64,000 nt of DNA from JAJFUE01 sp041687335 (GTDB lineage Bacteria > Sumerlaeota > Sumerlaeia > MVZB01): the NCBI GenBank assembly GCA_041687335.1, contig JAWLCE010000011.1:1-64000 (forward strand), written 5' to 3'. The notes under the pieces are model-generated. The model was not told the DNA's origin. It saw only the letters and a list, made by a program, of their open reading frames with translations, and did no database searches. The position numbers were made by a program, and so were the translations under genes. Below are positions 26,069 to 34,764 of the stretch, one piece after another. Numbering within the stretch: position 1 is the stretch's first letter; every line of letters begins with the position of its first letter.

Positions 26069-26122
26069 TGGATCTTCGATCCGACAGGGCCTTCCGTGTC
26101 GGCTCGAAGAGACGACCTACCA
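26069..26122 (+). repeat. Copy B of the GAA-triloop palindromic repeat
   Basis: GTGGATCTTCGATCCGACA leads into the palindrome GTCGGCTC-GAA-GAGACGAC and CTACC. One stem position is mismatched. It lies in the 295-base gap between the divergent O-antigen-ligase-like and GT4 genes. No other feature stands out in that gap. Confidence 0.75.
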
Positions 26123-26250
26123 CTCCTTGGCGCGAACTGTGGTCATGAGGGCAAGATGTGTGGCCCGCCTTTGCCGCTTTGCGTTTGGGTGCCCATGGTT
26201 TAGATTGTTATCGATTCGAGATTGAAGCCAATCCATGACCAAGGCGCCGC

Positions 26251-27249
26251 GTGAACGTCCTGCTGCTCACCAACATGTATCCGACGGCCGAGGCTCCCTG
26301 GTATGGCGTCTTTGTGCGCGAGCAGGCCGAATCGCTGCGCGCGCTTGGGGTCGGGGTCGAGGTTTGCTTCATCGATGGGCGCGCCGACAAGCTGAATTAC
26401 CTGCGCGCGATCGGCCGTGTTGGGGGGCTGCTGCGCGACGGACGGTTCGACCTGATCCATAGCCACCACACCTTTGCCACGCTGGTGGGGCTGGCGGCGC
26501 GGCGGCGGGCGGGGGCGAGGCTTCCGCTGGTGCAATCGTTCCACGAGGGTGAGGTGTTTGATCCGCGTTCCAAAGTCAGCATTGGGCGCGCGCCGCGCCA
26601 CTGGCTGGCCCTTAAGCGATTCGCGCTGCGGCGGGTCGATCTGGCGTTGCCGGTCGAGCGGCACATGCTGGCGGCTGTGCTGGGCGAGGTAGCGGGGAGC
26701 GTGCGGGCGGAGGTCGTGCCGGCCGGGGTCGACTTGACGCGCTTCAGCCCCAGCGACCGCACGGCGGCGCGGGTTCGGCTGGGGTGGCCGGCGGAGGGGA
26801 CGCTGCTCTTCTTTCCCTGGCCGCCGGGCAAGCCGGCCAAGCGGCACGACCTGGCCGAGGCGGCGCTCAAGCTGGTGAAACGCTCGCGCCCTGCTGCGCG
26901 TCTATTGATGGGAGGCGCGATCGACTATGCGCAGATGCCAGACGCCCTGCGCGCCGCCGATGTGCTGCTGGTGCTGAGCGACTATGAGGCGTCGCCGACG
27001 GTCGTCAAGGAGGCGCTGGCCTGTGAGCGGCCGGTCGTGGCGACTGATGTCGGCGACCTGCGCGAGCGTTATGGCGATCTGCCGGGGGTGCGCATCACCG
27101 AGCCCAAGCCGGATGCCATCGCCGAGGCGATCGAGCAGGTGCTGGCGGCGCCGGTTGAGTATGGCGGTCGCCGGCGCATCAGGGACCTGGGCCTGTCGCT
27201 GGAGGCGACGGCGGCGCGAATCCTCTCCTGTTATCGAAGCCTGCTTTGA
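26251..27249 (+). CDS. Glycosyltransferase family 4 protein
   Basis: The 332-residue GT-B-fold transferase shows the N-terminal acceptor domain (VLLLTNMYPTAEAPWYGVFV, typical of GT4 enzymes) and the C-terminal nucleotide-sugar motif EASPTVVKE, an E-x7-E pattern near residue 250, followed by PVVATDVGDL. It lacks signal or membrane segments, so acts at the cytoplasmic membrane face in glycan assembly. The GTG start at 26251 is forced by the position of the first conserved strand; only a weak AAGG lies upstream. It is divergent from the O-antigen ligase-like gene and 81 bases upstream of the lipoprotein gene. Confidence 0.85.
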   Translation: MNVLLLTNMYPTAEAPWYGVFVREQAESLRALGVGVEVCFIDGRADKLNYLRAIGRVGGLLRDGRFDLIHSHHTFATLVGLAARRRAGARLPLVQSFHEGEVFDPRSKVSIGRAPRHWLALKRFALRRVDLALPVERHMLAAVLGEVAGSVRAEVVPAGVDLTRFSPSDRTAARVRLGWPAEGTLLFFPWPPGKPAKRHDLAEAALKLVKRSRPAARLLMGGAIDYAQMPDALRAADVLLVLSDYEASPTVVKEALACERPVVATDVGDLRERYGDLPGVRITEPKPDAIAEAIEQVLAAPVEYGGRRRIRDLGLSLEATAARILSCYRSLL

Positions 27250-27330
27250 ACCAAAGCGCTGGCCTGATCCGCAGTGTTTCGCTAATTTACCTGAGTTGCA
27301 TTGAGTTACAAACCAATCTGGAGGCCATTC

Positions 27331-29151
27331 ATGATGTGGAAAGCTGCCATCGCGCGTTGGGGTTTGCTGATCGCGCTGCCGGTGCTGGCGCTGCTGGCCG
27401 GGTGCACCAGCGAGAATCCTCGGGTTGAGCAGAACCTGACGTCGGTTGACGCCACGGTTGTGGACCGAGGAGTGGAGTCCAGCGTGGCTGCTGCTTCACA
27501 ACCGGCCACCGGCCGCGGACCGAACCCGCGCTTTTATGAAATCGGAGAGCGGCTCGATGAGGGGGGCAGCTTCTATCTTTATGCCGATCTGAAGGACATG
27601 CTCAACGGATTCATCGACCAGATGGGCGTGATGATGGGAAGCGATCCGAACGCGGCTCAATTCTTCCCGCCCTTGCGGCAGCTTGTCAGCGGTCTTGGCC
27701 TTACCGGGATCCATGACATCGGCATGAGCACGATGCCGGAGGAAAATGGCCTCTACCGCAGCAAGATGTTCATCCACATGCCCGAGGGGATCCGCGGGCT
27801 GCCGGCGCTGCTTGGCACCAGCCCGGGCCCGGTGCCGCTGATCCAATTCGCCCCGGCTGACGCGCTCCTCTTCAGTTCAACGGAATTTCATTTCGGTGAG
27901 GTGTTGGGGATGCTGCGGCAAGTGGTCGGCGAGGTGGGCGGACCACAGGCGCTCCAGAGTGTCGAGCAGGGCCTGATGATGGCCAACATGCAGTTGGGGG
28001 TCAACATCGAGCAGATGCTGCAATCGATCGATGACCGAGTGGGGCTGATCCTGGATCAGGATGAATCGGCGCCGACCGCCGACGAGAATGTCCCGCCATT
28101 GCGTGTGGCCCTGGTCTTTGCCGTGCGCGATGCCGCGCTGTTCGAGACGCTGAGCCACCATATCAAGTTGAGAGAGATGGCCGCGGGTCCCGAGGAACGC
28201 CAGGGTGAGTGGCGCCTGCTGCCGCTGGTGGCCCCGGAAATGCCGCTGCCCCTGGCTCCGGTGCTGGCGCTGGGCGAGGGTCATTTGGTGCTGACCAGCA
28301 ACCGAGGTCTGCTCGAGCAGATGCTGACCACGCGCGAGGGCGAAAACCTCACCACCAATGCGGATTTCCGGCGACTCGGTGAGGGTCTGCCCAGCGAAGG
28401 CAATGCCCTGACCTATGTCAGCCCGCGGCTGCTTGCCATGCTCGGCGAGATCGGCGACAGGATGGAAGAAGATGGCGCATCCGAGATGATCCTGTGGAAG
28501 CATATGTTGACCGGGCGGCAGACTGACGGCATCTATTCGATCCGCTGCAATGAGGCGCGAGGCATCTACACCGTCAGCCGTTCCCCCATGGGCGGCCACC
28601 AGGCGATGGGCGTGACGCTGTTGGCGCCGACGGCGATTCTGGCGGCCATTGCCGTGCCCAATTTCCTCGAGGCACAGACGCGGTCCAAGGTCGCGCGCAG
28701 CCAGGCGGATCTGCGGACACTGGCGGTGGCGCTGGAATCCTACTTTGTTGATACCAATGCCTATCCAGCCTGGGAGGTGAACCCCGAGCTCAACGCGCAC
28801 GGTCCGTTCATCGACGAGTCGCCGGTGCTGGCCAGCCAGCCGACCTTCCGCATGCGCGAGCCGCAAAGCAAGGTCATGACACTGACGACGCCGATCGCGT
28901 ATCTGCCACAGCTGCCGGCCGATCCCTTTGCGCCGGCCGATGGTGCAACCTACTCATATTATGCGGACCATGAAAGTTCGGGTTGGATCGTCTGGAGCCC
29001 CGGGCCGGGCGGCGAGTATGAGCTGACGGTCGAGAATATCGCTCAAATCTACCGCCCGGCCGCGCGCGTGCCCTCGCGGGAGCTGATTGAATTGACCTAT
29101 GACCCGACCAACGGCACCATCAGCGCCGGCGACATCTGGCGGGTCAAATAA
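27331..29151 (+). CDS. Lipoprotein with an internal pseudopilin (GspG)-like segment
   Basis: The 606-residue product has a lipoprotein signal peptide with lipobox LAGC (Cys25). Residues about 55-410 form a soluble region beginning FYLYADLKDMLNG, which recalls DUF3352-like proteins of unknown function. At about 425-470 comes TAILAAIAVPNFLEAQTRSK and SQADLRTLAVALESYFVD. That is nearly the N-terminal helix of type II secretion or type IV pseudopilins, but it is internal and lacks the G-F-T-L-x-E processing site. The remainder (to about 606) has the pseudopilin-like LPADPFAPADG and WIVWSPGPGG patterns. ATG 27331 has GGAGG nearby; a second ATG follows at once. A strong terminator ends the gene. 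Confidence 0.7.
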   Translation: MMWKAAIARWGLLIALPVLALLAGCTSENPRVEQNLTSVDATVVDRGVESSVAAASQPATGRGPNPRFYEIGERLDEGGSFYLYADLKDMLNGFIDQMGVMMGSDPNAAQFFPPLRQLVSGLGLTGIHDIGMSTMPEENGLYRSKMFIHMPEGIRGLPALLGTSPGPVPLIQFAPADALLFSSTEFHFGEVLGMLRQVVGEVGGPQALQSVEQGLMMANMQLGVNIEQMLQSIDDRVGLILDQDESAPTADENVPPLRVALVFAVRDAALFETLSHHIKLREMAAGPEERQGEWRLLPLVAPEMPLPLAPVLALGEGHLVLTSNRGLLEQMLTTREGENLTTNADFRRLGEGLPSEGNALTYVSPRLLAMLGEIGDRMEEDGASEMILWKHMLTGRQTDGIYSIRCNEARGIYTVSRSPMGGHQAMGVTLLAPTAILAAIAVPNFLEAQTRSKVARSQADLRTLAVALESYFVDTNAYPAWEVNPELNAHGPFIDESPVLASQPTFRMREPQSKVMTLTTPIAYLPQLPADPFAPADGATYSYYADHESSGWIVWSPGPGGEYELTVENIAQIYRPAARVPSRELIELTYDPTNGTISAGDIWRVK

Positions 29152-29202
29152 GCCGTGTGGTTGAAATATGCCGAGACATTATCGGCGTGATTCGAGCCGC
29201 AG

Positions 29203-29239
29203 CCGGGGACGGGGCAGGCAAGCCCTGTCCCCGGTTTTT
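29203..29239 (+). terminator. Strong intrinsic terminator after the lipoprotein-pilin gene
   Basis: CCGGGGACGGGGC (29203-29215) and GCCCTGTCCCCGG (29222-29234) form a 13-base-pair stem with one wobble, followed directly by TTTTT (29235-29239). Confidence 0.85.
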
Positions 29240-29324
29240 GTCTGTCCAAAGTTAGCCGCCGGCCCCCGCGAGCGTTTATCATGGTGGTGGATCATGGCAT
29301 ACGGGGCGGAGGTTGCGGCGGCCG

Positions 29325-30701
29325 ATGGCTGAACGATTGCTTGTCATTGGGGGCGATGCGGCGGGGATGAGTGCTGCCTCGCAGGCGCGGCGCCGGCGCG
29401 GACCGGAAGATTTGAACATCGTGGCCTTTGAAAAGGGCCGACACGTCTCCTACTCGGCCTGCGGCATCCCCTATTATGTCGGTGGTGTCATCGAGGATGC
29501 CGATGAGCTGATCGCACGCACGCCGGAGGATTTCAGAAAGCGCGGCATCGAGGTTCGGCTGGGGCACGAGGTGGTCGAGATCGACCTGGCTGCACGTCGG
29601 GTGCGGGTGCTCGAGCTGGATGGTGGCCGCGAGCTGATCGAGGGTTTTGACCAACTCGTCATTGGCACCGGTGCCGTGCCCTACTGCCCGCCCTGGCCGG
29701 GCGCCGACGCCGAGGGGATTTTCGGCGTGCAGACCCTGGGCGACGGGCTGCGTCTGCGCCGCGCGCTGGACCAGTTCCAACCGCGCCGCGCGGTGGTCAT
29801 CGGCGGTGGCTACATTGGCCTGGAGCTGGGTGAGGCCCTGCGCATGAGGGGGCTTGAGGTCTCGCTGGTGGAGCGCGCCCCGCAGCCGATGTCGACGCTC
29901 GACCCGGACATGGGCGAAATGGTCGCCGATGCGATGAGGGAAAAGGGTTTTGCGCTCTACCTTGAAGAAACGGTTGAAGGCCTGGAAACCGGGGACGGCC
30001 GGGTTCGAGCCGTCGTCACCGATCGCCGTGCGCTGCCTGCCGAGCTGGTCATCCTCGGGCTGGGGGTGCGCCCCAACAGCGGGCTGGCGCGGGCGGCGGG
30101 GCTGGCGGTGGGGCCCGAGAGCGGCGGCATCGTCACCGATCTGCGGATGCGCACGGCGGCCGAGGGAGTGTGGGCGGCGGGCGATTGCGTCCAGGTCTTC
30201 CATCAGGTCTCGCGCCGGCCGGTCTCGATCGCGCTGGGCACCCACGCCAACAAGCAGGGGCGGGTGGTCGGGATCAACATCGGCGGCGGTTATGCGACTT
30301 TCCCCGGCGTCATCGGCACGGCCGTCACGCGCATCTGTGATACCGAAATAGCGCGGACGGGGCTGAACGAGCGGGAGGCGCGCGCTGCCGGCTTCGATTA
30401 CTTCACCTCGCATGTCCGCTCGACCACCCGCGCGGGCTATTATCCCGGCGGAACCTACCTCACCATCAAGGTGCTGGCCGAGCGCGGATCGGGGCGGCTG
30501 CTGGGGGCGCAGATTGTCGGCCGCGAAGGGGCGGCCAAGCGGATCGACGTGCTGGCCACCGCCATCTGGAACCGGATGAGCGTCGATGCGCTCCAGATGG
30601 TGGACATGTCCTATGCGCCACCCTTTTCGCCGGTGTGGGACCCGGTGCTGATCGCCGCGCGCAAGGCGGCCGAAAAACTTGGGGAGGAACGGGCCTCATG
30701 A
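29325..30701 (+). CDS. CoA-disulfide reductase / NADH oxidase family flavoprotein
   Basis: The 458-residue FAD/NAD(P)H-dependent oxidoreductase has an N-terminal FAD-binding GGDAAGMSAASQARR. SYSACGIPYY follows, whose single redox Cys (about residue 45) is the hallmark of CoA-disulfide reductases and NADH oxidases. GGGYIGLELGEALR in the second dinucleotide fold, AAGDC near residue 287, and a C-terminal dimerisation domain complete it. Members reduce CoA disulfide or related persulfides, or oxygen. ATG 29325 lies 12 bases after GGAGG; a TTG at 29313 overlaps the ribosome-binding site and is unlikely. The stop overlaps the next start (ATGA), so translation is probably coupled to the DsbA-like gene. 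Confidence 0.85.
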   Translation: MAERLLVIGGDAAGMSAASQARRRRGPEDLNIVAFEKGRHVSYSACGIPYYVGGVIEDADELIARTPEDFRKRGIEVRLGHEVVEIDLAARRVRVLELDGGRELIEGFDQLVIGTGAVPYCPPWPGADAEGIFGVQTLGDGLRLRRALDQFQPRRAVVIGGGYIGLELGEALRMRGLEVSLVERAPQPMSTLDPDMGEMVADAMREKGFALYLEETVEGLETGDGRVRAVVTDRRALPAELVILGLGVRPNSGLARAAGLAVGPESGGIVTDLRMRTAAEGVWAAGDCVQVFHQVSRRPVSIALGTHANKQGRVVGINIGGGYATFPGVIGTAVTRICDTEIARTGLNEREARAAGFDYFTSHVRSTTRAGYYPGGTYLTIKVLAERGSGRLLGAQIVGREGAAKRIDVLATAIWNRMSVDALQMVDMSYAPPFSPVWDPVLIAARKAAEKLGEERAS

Positions 30702-31300
30702 GGATCCTTTGTGCCTTTGATTTTACCTGCCCCGATTCCTGGCGCGTCAGTCGATTGCTCCGCAATGCCCGGCTGGCGGACGAGGAAATCGAGGTGGATT
30801 GGCGCCCGTTGTCGCTCAAGGAGCTTAATCGTCCGCCTGAAGCCCCCAGCGTGTTCGAGTCGGAGCCGCCCTCGTTCTCGATCCTGGCGCTGGCACTGGC
30901 ACTCGCGGCCCGCGAAGCCGATTACGAGGCCTTTCATCATCGGCTGTTCGATCTGCTGCATGCGGACGAGTCGGTGGCCGAGGAAGACCGCCGCTTGCCG
31001 GAGCCTGAGTTGCTGGGGCTGGCGGGGGAGGCGGGGGTGGACACGGAGGGATTTTTACGGGAACGCTCTCGTTGGGTGGCCGCGGTGCGAAATAGCCATG
31101 AGGAATTGCGTACCCGCTTTGGCGCCAAGGCCACCCCCACGCTGATCTTTGACGAGCAGATTGCCCTGATGCTCGTGCTCCGGCGGGACGCGGCGATTCC
31201 GGGTCCCCCGCGCGCCGCCGCCCTGCTTCACCGGCTCGAGGGCACCCTGTTCGACTATCCCGAACTCTGGAGCGTCAGGCGCAGCCGGCCCCACCAGTGA
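30698..31300 (+). CDS. DsbA-family (FrnE-like) thioredoxin-fold protein with CPDS site
   Basis: The 200-residue cytoplasmic protein opens MRILCAFDFTCPDSW. The DsbA-type active site therefore reads Cys11-Pro-Asp-Ser14, with only the first Cys of a CxxC pair. A cis-Pro motif (ATPTLIF) is present near residue 150, and an all-alpha insert lies between. One-Cys DsbA relatives include mycothiol-dependent nitroreductases and 2-hydroxychromene isomerases, which use a low-molecular-weight thiol. It overlaps the preceding flavoprotein gene by 4 bases and lies 23 bases before dodecin, giving a three-gene redox/flavin unit. Confidence 0.78.
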   Translation: MRILCAFDFTCPDSWRVSRLLRNARLADEEIEVDWRPLSLKELNRPPEAPSVFESEPPSFSILALALALAAREADYEAFHHRLFDLLHADESVAEEDRRLPEPELLGLAGEAGVDTEGFLRERSRWVAAVRNSHEELRTRFGAKATPTLIFDEQIALMLVLRRDAAIPGPPRAAALLHRLEGTLFDYPELWSVRRSRPHQ

Positions 31301-31323
31301 CTGCAAAAACCAGGAGAAAAACG

Positions 31324-31533
31324 ATGAGCGACCACATCTACAAGAAAATCGAGATCATCGGCAGCTCGCCCGAATCGATCGAGGCCGCCACGCGCAACGC
31401 CCTGGCGCGTGCCTCCAAAACCGTCCGCAATATGCGTTGGTTTGAGGTCAGTGAAATCCGCGGCCACATTGAAGAAGGACAGGTGGCCCACTGGCAGGTC
31501 TGCCTGAAGGTAGGCTTTACGCTCGAGGAGTGA
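31324..31533 (+). CDS. Dodecin
   Basis: The 69-residue protein is a dodecin, a dodecameric hollow flavin-binding protein that stores or buffers FMN, FAD or related molecules. It has the family's size, the N-terminal KKIEIIGSSPESIEAA strand and helix, Trp39 that stacks on the isoalloxazine ring, and the terminal VAHWQVCLKVGF strand. AGGAG precedes ATG 31324. It follows a flavoprotein and DsbA-like gene, which fits a flavin-handling role. A good terminator follows. Confidence 0.92.
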   Translation: MSDHIYKKIEIIGSSPESIEAATRNALARASKTVRNMRWFEVSEIRGHIEEGQVAHWQVCLKVGFTLEE

Positions 31534-31564
31534 TGCGATGTGGGATCAGCACGGGTAGTTTTTT

Positions 31565-31605
31565 TGCGATTTTGAAAGCCGTTTTTCAAAATCGCACTTT
31601 TCTTG
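31565..31605 (+). terminator. Terminator of the flavoprotein-DsbA-dodecin unit
   Basis: TGCGATTTTGAAA (31565-31577) and TTTCAAAATCGCA (31584-31596) form a perfect 13-base-pair stem with a 6-base loop, followed by CTTTTCTTG and preceded by a run of T. Confidence 0.8.
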
Positions 31606-31942
31606 TTAAGCGTGTTGGATTGCCATCATTGGATTTATGCTTGATTCGAGGGTTCCCCGGTGTGGGCGCGGTCGGCCGGGGGACCGCGGGTCCTTCATTT
31701 CTTTTTGATTTGCATGTCTGCGCGGCGGCTCCTAAACTTGCACGAAAGCTCGTGAAGTGGCTTTCTGTGGCGTGGGCGGTGTGCCCAGGCCGGGTCGCGC
31801 CTGCCGTCCCGGGGAGCACCCACCATGGCCCATCGTGCGGCCGCGATGGCCGCCTGTCCTCCAATCAGCCGCCTTGGCATTGAAGAAGAAGCGTTAAGAA
31901 CAGCCACGGGCATCAACAGGAGTCTCAAGAGGTATGTTAACC
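31606..31942. other. Intergenic region before the acyl-CoA synthetase gene
   Basis: About 340 bases with no supported gene. Short frames lack ribosome-binding sites and recognisable products. The region must carry the promoter of the next gene, but I could not identify a convincing sigma-70 or sigma-54 box. The last 20 bases hold AAGAGG, the likely ribosome-binding site. Confidence 0.5.
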
Positions 31943-34666
31943 ATGACGACGACACCGACCAGCTTCGATCCCATTCACGACCTGCTGCGGATGGAGCCCA
32001 ACCCGCTGCGGGCGATTTTCGAGCCGCGCACGGTGGCGGTGATTGGCGCCAGCGAGAAGCCGGGCAGTGTCGGGCGGACCCTGCTGTGGAACCTGATCAG
32101 CAGCCCCTTCGGCGGAACGGTTTACCCGGTCAACCCGCGCCGCGCCAACGTCCTCGGCATCCGCGCCTATCCGAATGTGGCGTCCATCCCGGAGCCGGTG
32201 GATCTGGCTGTTCTGGTGACCCCCGCGCCGGCGATCCCGGACCTGATCGGCGAGTGCGTCGAGGCCGGCATCAAGGGCGCAATCATTATTTCGGCGGGCT
32301 TCAAGGAGATGGGGGCGCCGGGGATCGAGCTTGAGCGCCGGATCATGGAGCACGCCCGTCGCGGCGGCATGCGGATCATCGGCCCCAACTGCCTGGGCGT
32401 GATGAACCCGCTCAACGGATTCAACGCCACGTTCGCCGCCACGATCGCGCGGCCGGGCAATGTCGCCTTCATCAGCCAGTCCGGCGCGCTGTGCACGGCG
32501 GTGCTGGACTGGTCGATCAGCCAGAATGTCGGCTTCAGTTCCTTCGTTTCAATCGGCTCGATGGTCGACATCGGCTGGGGCGACCTGATCGACTACCTGG
32601 GCAACGACCCGCGCACTAATGCGATCGTGATTTACATGGAGTCGATCGGGGACGCGCGGTCGTTCCTGTCGGCGGCGCGTGAGGTCAGCTTCAGCAAGCC
32701 GATCGTGGTCATCAAGGCCGGGCGGACGGCGGCGGCCGCCAAGGCGGCGGCCAGCCACACCGGCAGCCTGACGGGGAGCGACGAGGTGCTCGACGCGGCC
32801 TTCCGCCGCTGCGGTGTGGTGCGGGTGGACAATATCATCGATTTGTTCTCGGTGGCCGAGGTGCTGGCCAAGCAGCCGCGGCCGGCGGGCCCCCGGATGA
32901 CGATCCTGACCAATGCGGGGGGGCCGGGCGTGCTGGCCACCGACGCGCTGATCCAGGGTGGGGGGGAACTGGCCGAGATCTCGCCCGAGACCAAGAATAA
33001 GTTCAATGAGATCCTGCCGGTCCACTGGAGCCGCAACAACCCGGTCGATATCCTGGGCGATGCCGACGCCGAGCGTTATGCGCGCTCGCTCGAAGTGGCG
33101 GCGGCCGATCCGAATTCAGACGCGATGATGGTGATCCTGACACCGCAGGACATGACCGACCCGACCGGCACGGCGGACCGGCTCAAGCAGTACTCGAAGA
33201 TCGAGGGCAAGCCGGTAATCGCCAGCTGGATGGGCGAGACGTCGATCGTGGCGGGCGAGGAAATTCTGAATCGTGCCGGCATCCCGACCTTCCGCTATCC
33301 CGACACGGCGGCCCGCATCTTCAATTATATGTGGCGCTATGCCGAAAACCTGCGCGGGATTTATGAGACGCCCAGCGCGTCCTCGGATCTGCTCGAGCCC
33401 GACCGTGAGGGCGCGCGCCGGATTCTGGAGCAGGTGCGCGACAGCGGGCGCACGATCCTGACCGAGGCGGAATCCAAGGCGGTGCTGTCGGCCTATGGCA
33501 TTCCGGTAGTCGAGACGCAGATTGCCGACGACGAGGAGGCGGCTGTCGCCGCGGCCGAGGCGATGGGTTACCCGGTTGCGCTCAAGATTCATAGCAAGAC
33601 GATCACCCACAAGACCGACGTCGGCGGGGTGCAGCTCAACCTGGCCGATGCCGAAGCCGTCCGTGGGGCCTGGCGGGCGATCCGGGATGCGGTGACCGAG
33701 CGTGTTGGCGCGGAGCATTTCCAGGGCGTCACCGTCCAGCAGATGATCCGGATGGAGGGTTACGAGCTGATCCTGGGCTCCAGCATCGATGCCCAATTCG
33801 GGCCGGTGATGTTGTTCGGGGCGGGTGGCCAGCTTGTCGAGGTGATGAAGGATCGGGCGCTGGGGCTGCCCCCGCTGACCAGCACGCTGGCGATGCGGAT
33901 GATGGAGCAGACACGGATTCTGAAGGCGCTTAAGGGAGTGCGCGGCCGCAAGCCGGTGGACATGGTCCAGCTCGAGCGCATCATGATCAACTTCAGCTAC
34001 CTGTCGGTGGAGCAGCCGCTCATCAGTGAGATCGACATCAACCCGCTGCTGGTCTCGGCCGAGCGGATGGTGGCGCTGGACGCCCGTATCGTGCTGCGCG
34101 ATGACAAGGCCACGGAGGACAAACCGGCGCAGGTTGCAATCCGACCCTACCCGATCCAATACGTCAGCCAGGTCAAGGCTGCCAATGGCCAGGCGCTGAC
34201 GGTGCGGCCGATCCGGCCAGAGGACGAACCGCTGTTCGTGCAGTTCCACCAGTCGCTTTCGGACCAGACGGTCTGCGGGCGCTACATGCAGCCGATGGAG
34301 CTGAGCCGGCGTGTGGCGCACGAGCGGCTGGCACGCATCTGCTTTGCCGACTATGAGCTGGAGATTCCGCTGGTGGTCGAGACGCGGGTTGAGGGCGCGT
34401 GCCAGATCGTCGGCGTGGCGCGCCTGCGCAAGCTCCATGGCGGGCGCATCGGCCAGTTCGCGCTGCTGATCGCCGATGCCTGGCAGCGACAGGGGCTGGG
34501 CACGCGCCTGATGCAGTTGCTGATCGAGGTGGCGCGCGAGGAGGGGCTGACCCGCCTGACCGCACCGATGCAGCCCGACAACAATGGCATGCAGGAGATC
34601 TGCCGCCACCTTGGGTTCAGCCTGACCCCGGGCGAGGAATTCGTCCGTGCCGACCTGGAGCTTTGA
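31943..34666 (+). CDS. ADP-forming acyl-CoA synthetase fused to GNAT (Pat/PatZ-type)
   Basis: The 907-residue fusion has a CoA-binding domain (about 20-140, VIGASEKPGSVGRTL), succinyl-CoA-ligase-like domains (about 150-470), an ATP-grasp domain (about 485-710, YPVALKIHSKTITHKTDVGG) and a C-terminal GNAT acetyltransferase (about 740-907). This order matches PatZ/Pat, the protein lysine acetyltransferase of enterobacteria, whose synthetase part is inactive. Here the phosphorylated-His motif SHTGSLTGSDE (His272) is retained, so acyl-CoA synthetase activity may persist. The role may be acetate/acetyl-CoA exchange, protein acetylation or both. ATG 31943 suits the AAGAGG 11 bases upstream better than ATG 31934. 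It is transcribed alone, with a hairpin 36 bases after the stop. Confidence 0.85.
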   Translation: MTTTPTSFDPIHDLLRMEPNPLRAIFEPRTVAVIGASEKPGSVGRTLLWNLISSPFGGTVYPVNPRRANVLGIRAYPNVASIPEPVDLAVLVTPAPAIPDLIGECVEAGIKGAIIISAGFKEMGAPGIELERRIMEHARRGGMRIIGPNCLGVMNPLNGFNATFAATIARPGNVAFISQSGALCTAVLDWSISQNVGFSSFVSIGSMVDIGWGDLIDYLGNDPRTNAIVIYMESIGDARSFLSAAREVSFSKPIVVIKAGRTAAAAKAAASHTGSLTGSDEVLDAAFRRCGVVRVDNIIDLFSVAEVLAKQPRPAGPRMTILTNAGGPGVLATDALIQGGGELAEISPETKNKFNEILPVHWSRNNPVDILGDADAERYARSLEVAAADPNSDAMMVILTPQDMTDPTGTADRLKQYSKIEGKPVIASWMGETSIVAGEEILNRAGIPTFRYPDTAARIFNYMWRYAENLRGIYETPSASSDLLEPDREGARRILEQVRDSGRTILTEAESKAVLSAYGIPVVETQIADDEEAAVAAAEAMGYPVALKIHSKTITHKTDVGGVQLNLADAEAVRGAWRAIRDAVTERVGAEHFQGVTVQQMIRMEGYELILGSSIDAQFGPVMLFGAGGQLVEVMKDRALGLPPLTSTLAMRMMEQTRILKALKGVRGRKPVDMVQLERIMINFSYLSVEQPLISEIDINPLLVSAERMVALDARIVLRDDKATEDKPAQVAIRPYPIQYVSQVKAANGQALTVRPIRPEDEPLFVQFHQSLSDQTVCGRYMQPMELSRRVAHERLARICFADYELEIPLVVETRVEGACQIVGVARLRKLHGGRIGQFALLIADAWQRQGLGTRLMQLLIEVAREEGLTRLTAPMQPDNNGMQEICRHLGFSLTPGEEFVRADLEL

Positions 34667-34701
34667 GCGCCGCGCTCGGGGCTTGAGGTGATGCATTCAA
34701 A

Positions 34702-34737
34702 CGCCGGCGAGGGGCGGCTCAACCGCCCCTGCCGGCG
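34702..34737 (+). terminator. GC-rich terminator-like hairpin after the Pat-type gene
   Basis: CGCCGGCGAGGGGCGG (34702-34717) pairs with CCGCCCCTGCCGGCG (34723-34737) with a single bulged base. No clear T-run follows, so it may instead attenuate or stabilise the message. Confidence 0.55.
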
Positions 34738-34764
34738 GATCATGTTTGTGAGGAAAGACCGAAG

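Noticed and set aside
31720..31760. Possible sigma-54 (-24/-12) promoter before the Pat-type gene
   Set aside because: The GG and GC pairs are separated by 11 bases instead of 10 and the flanks do not match the consensus.
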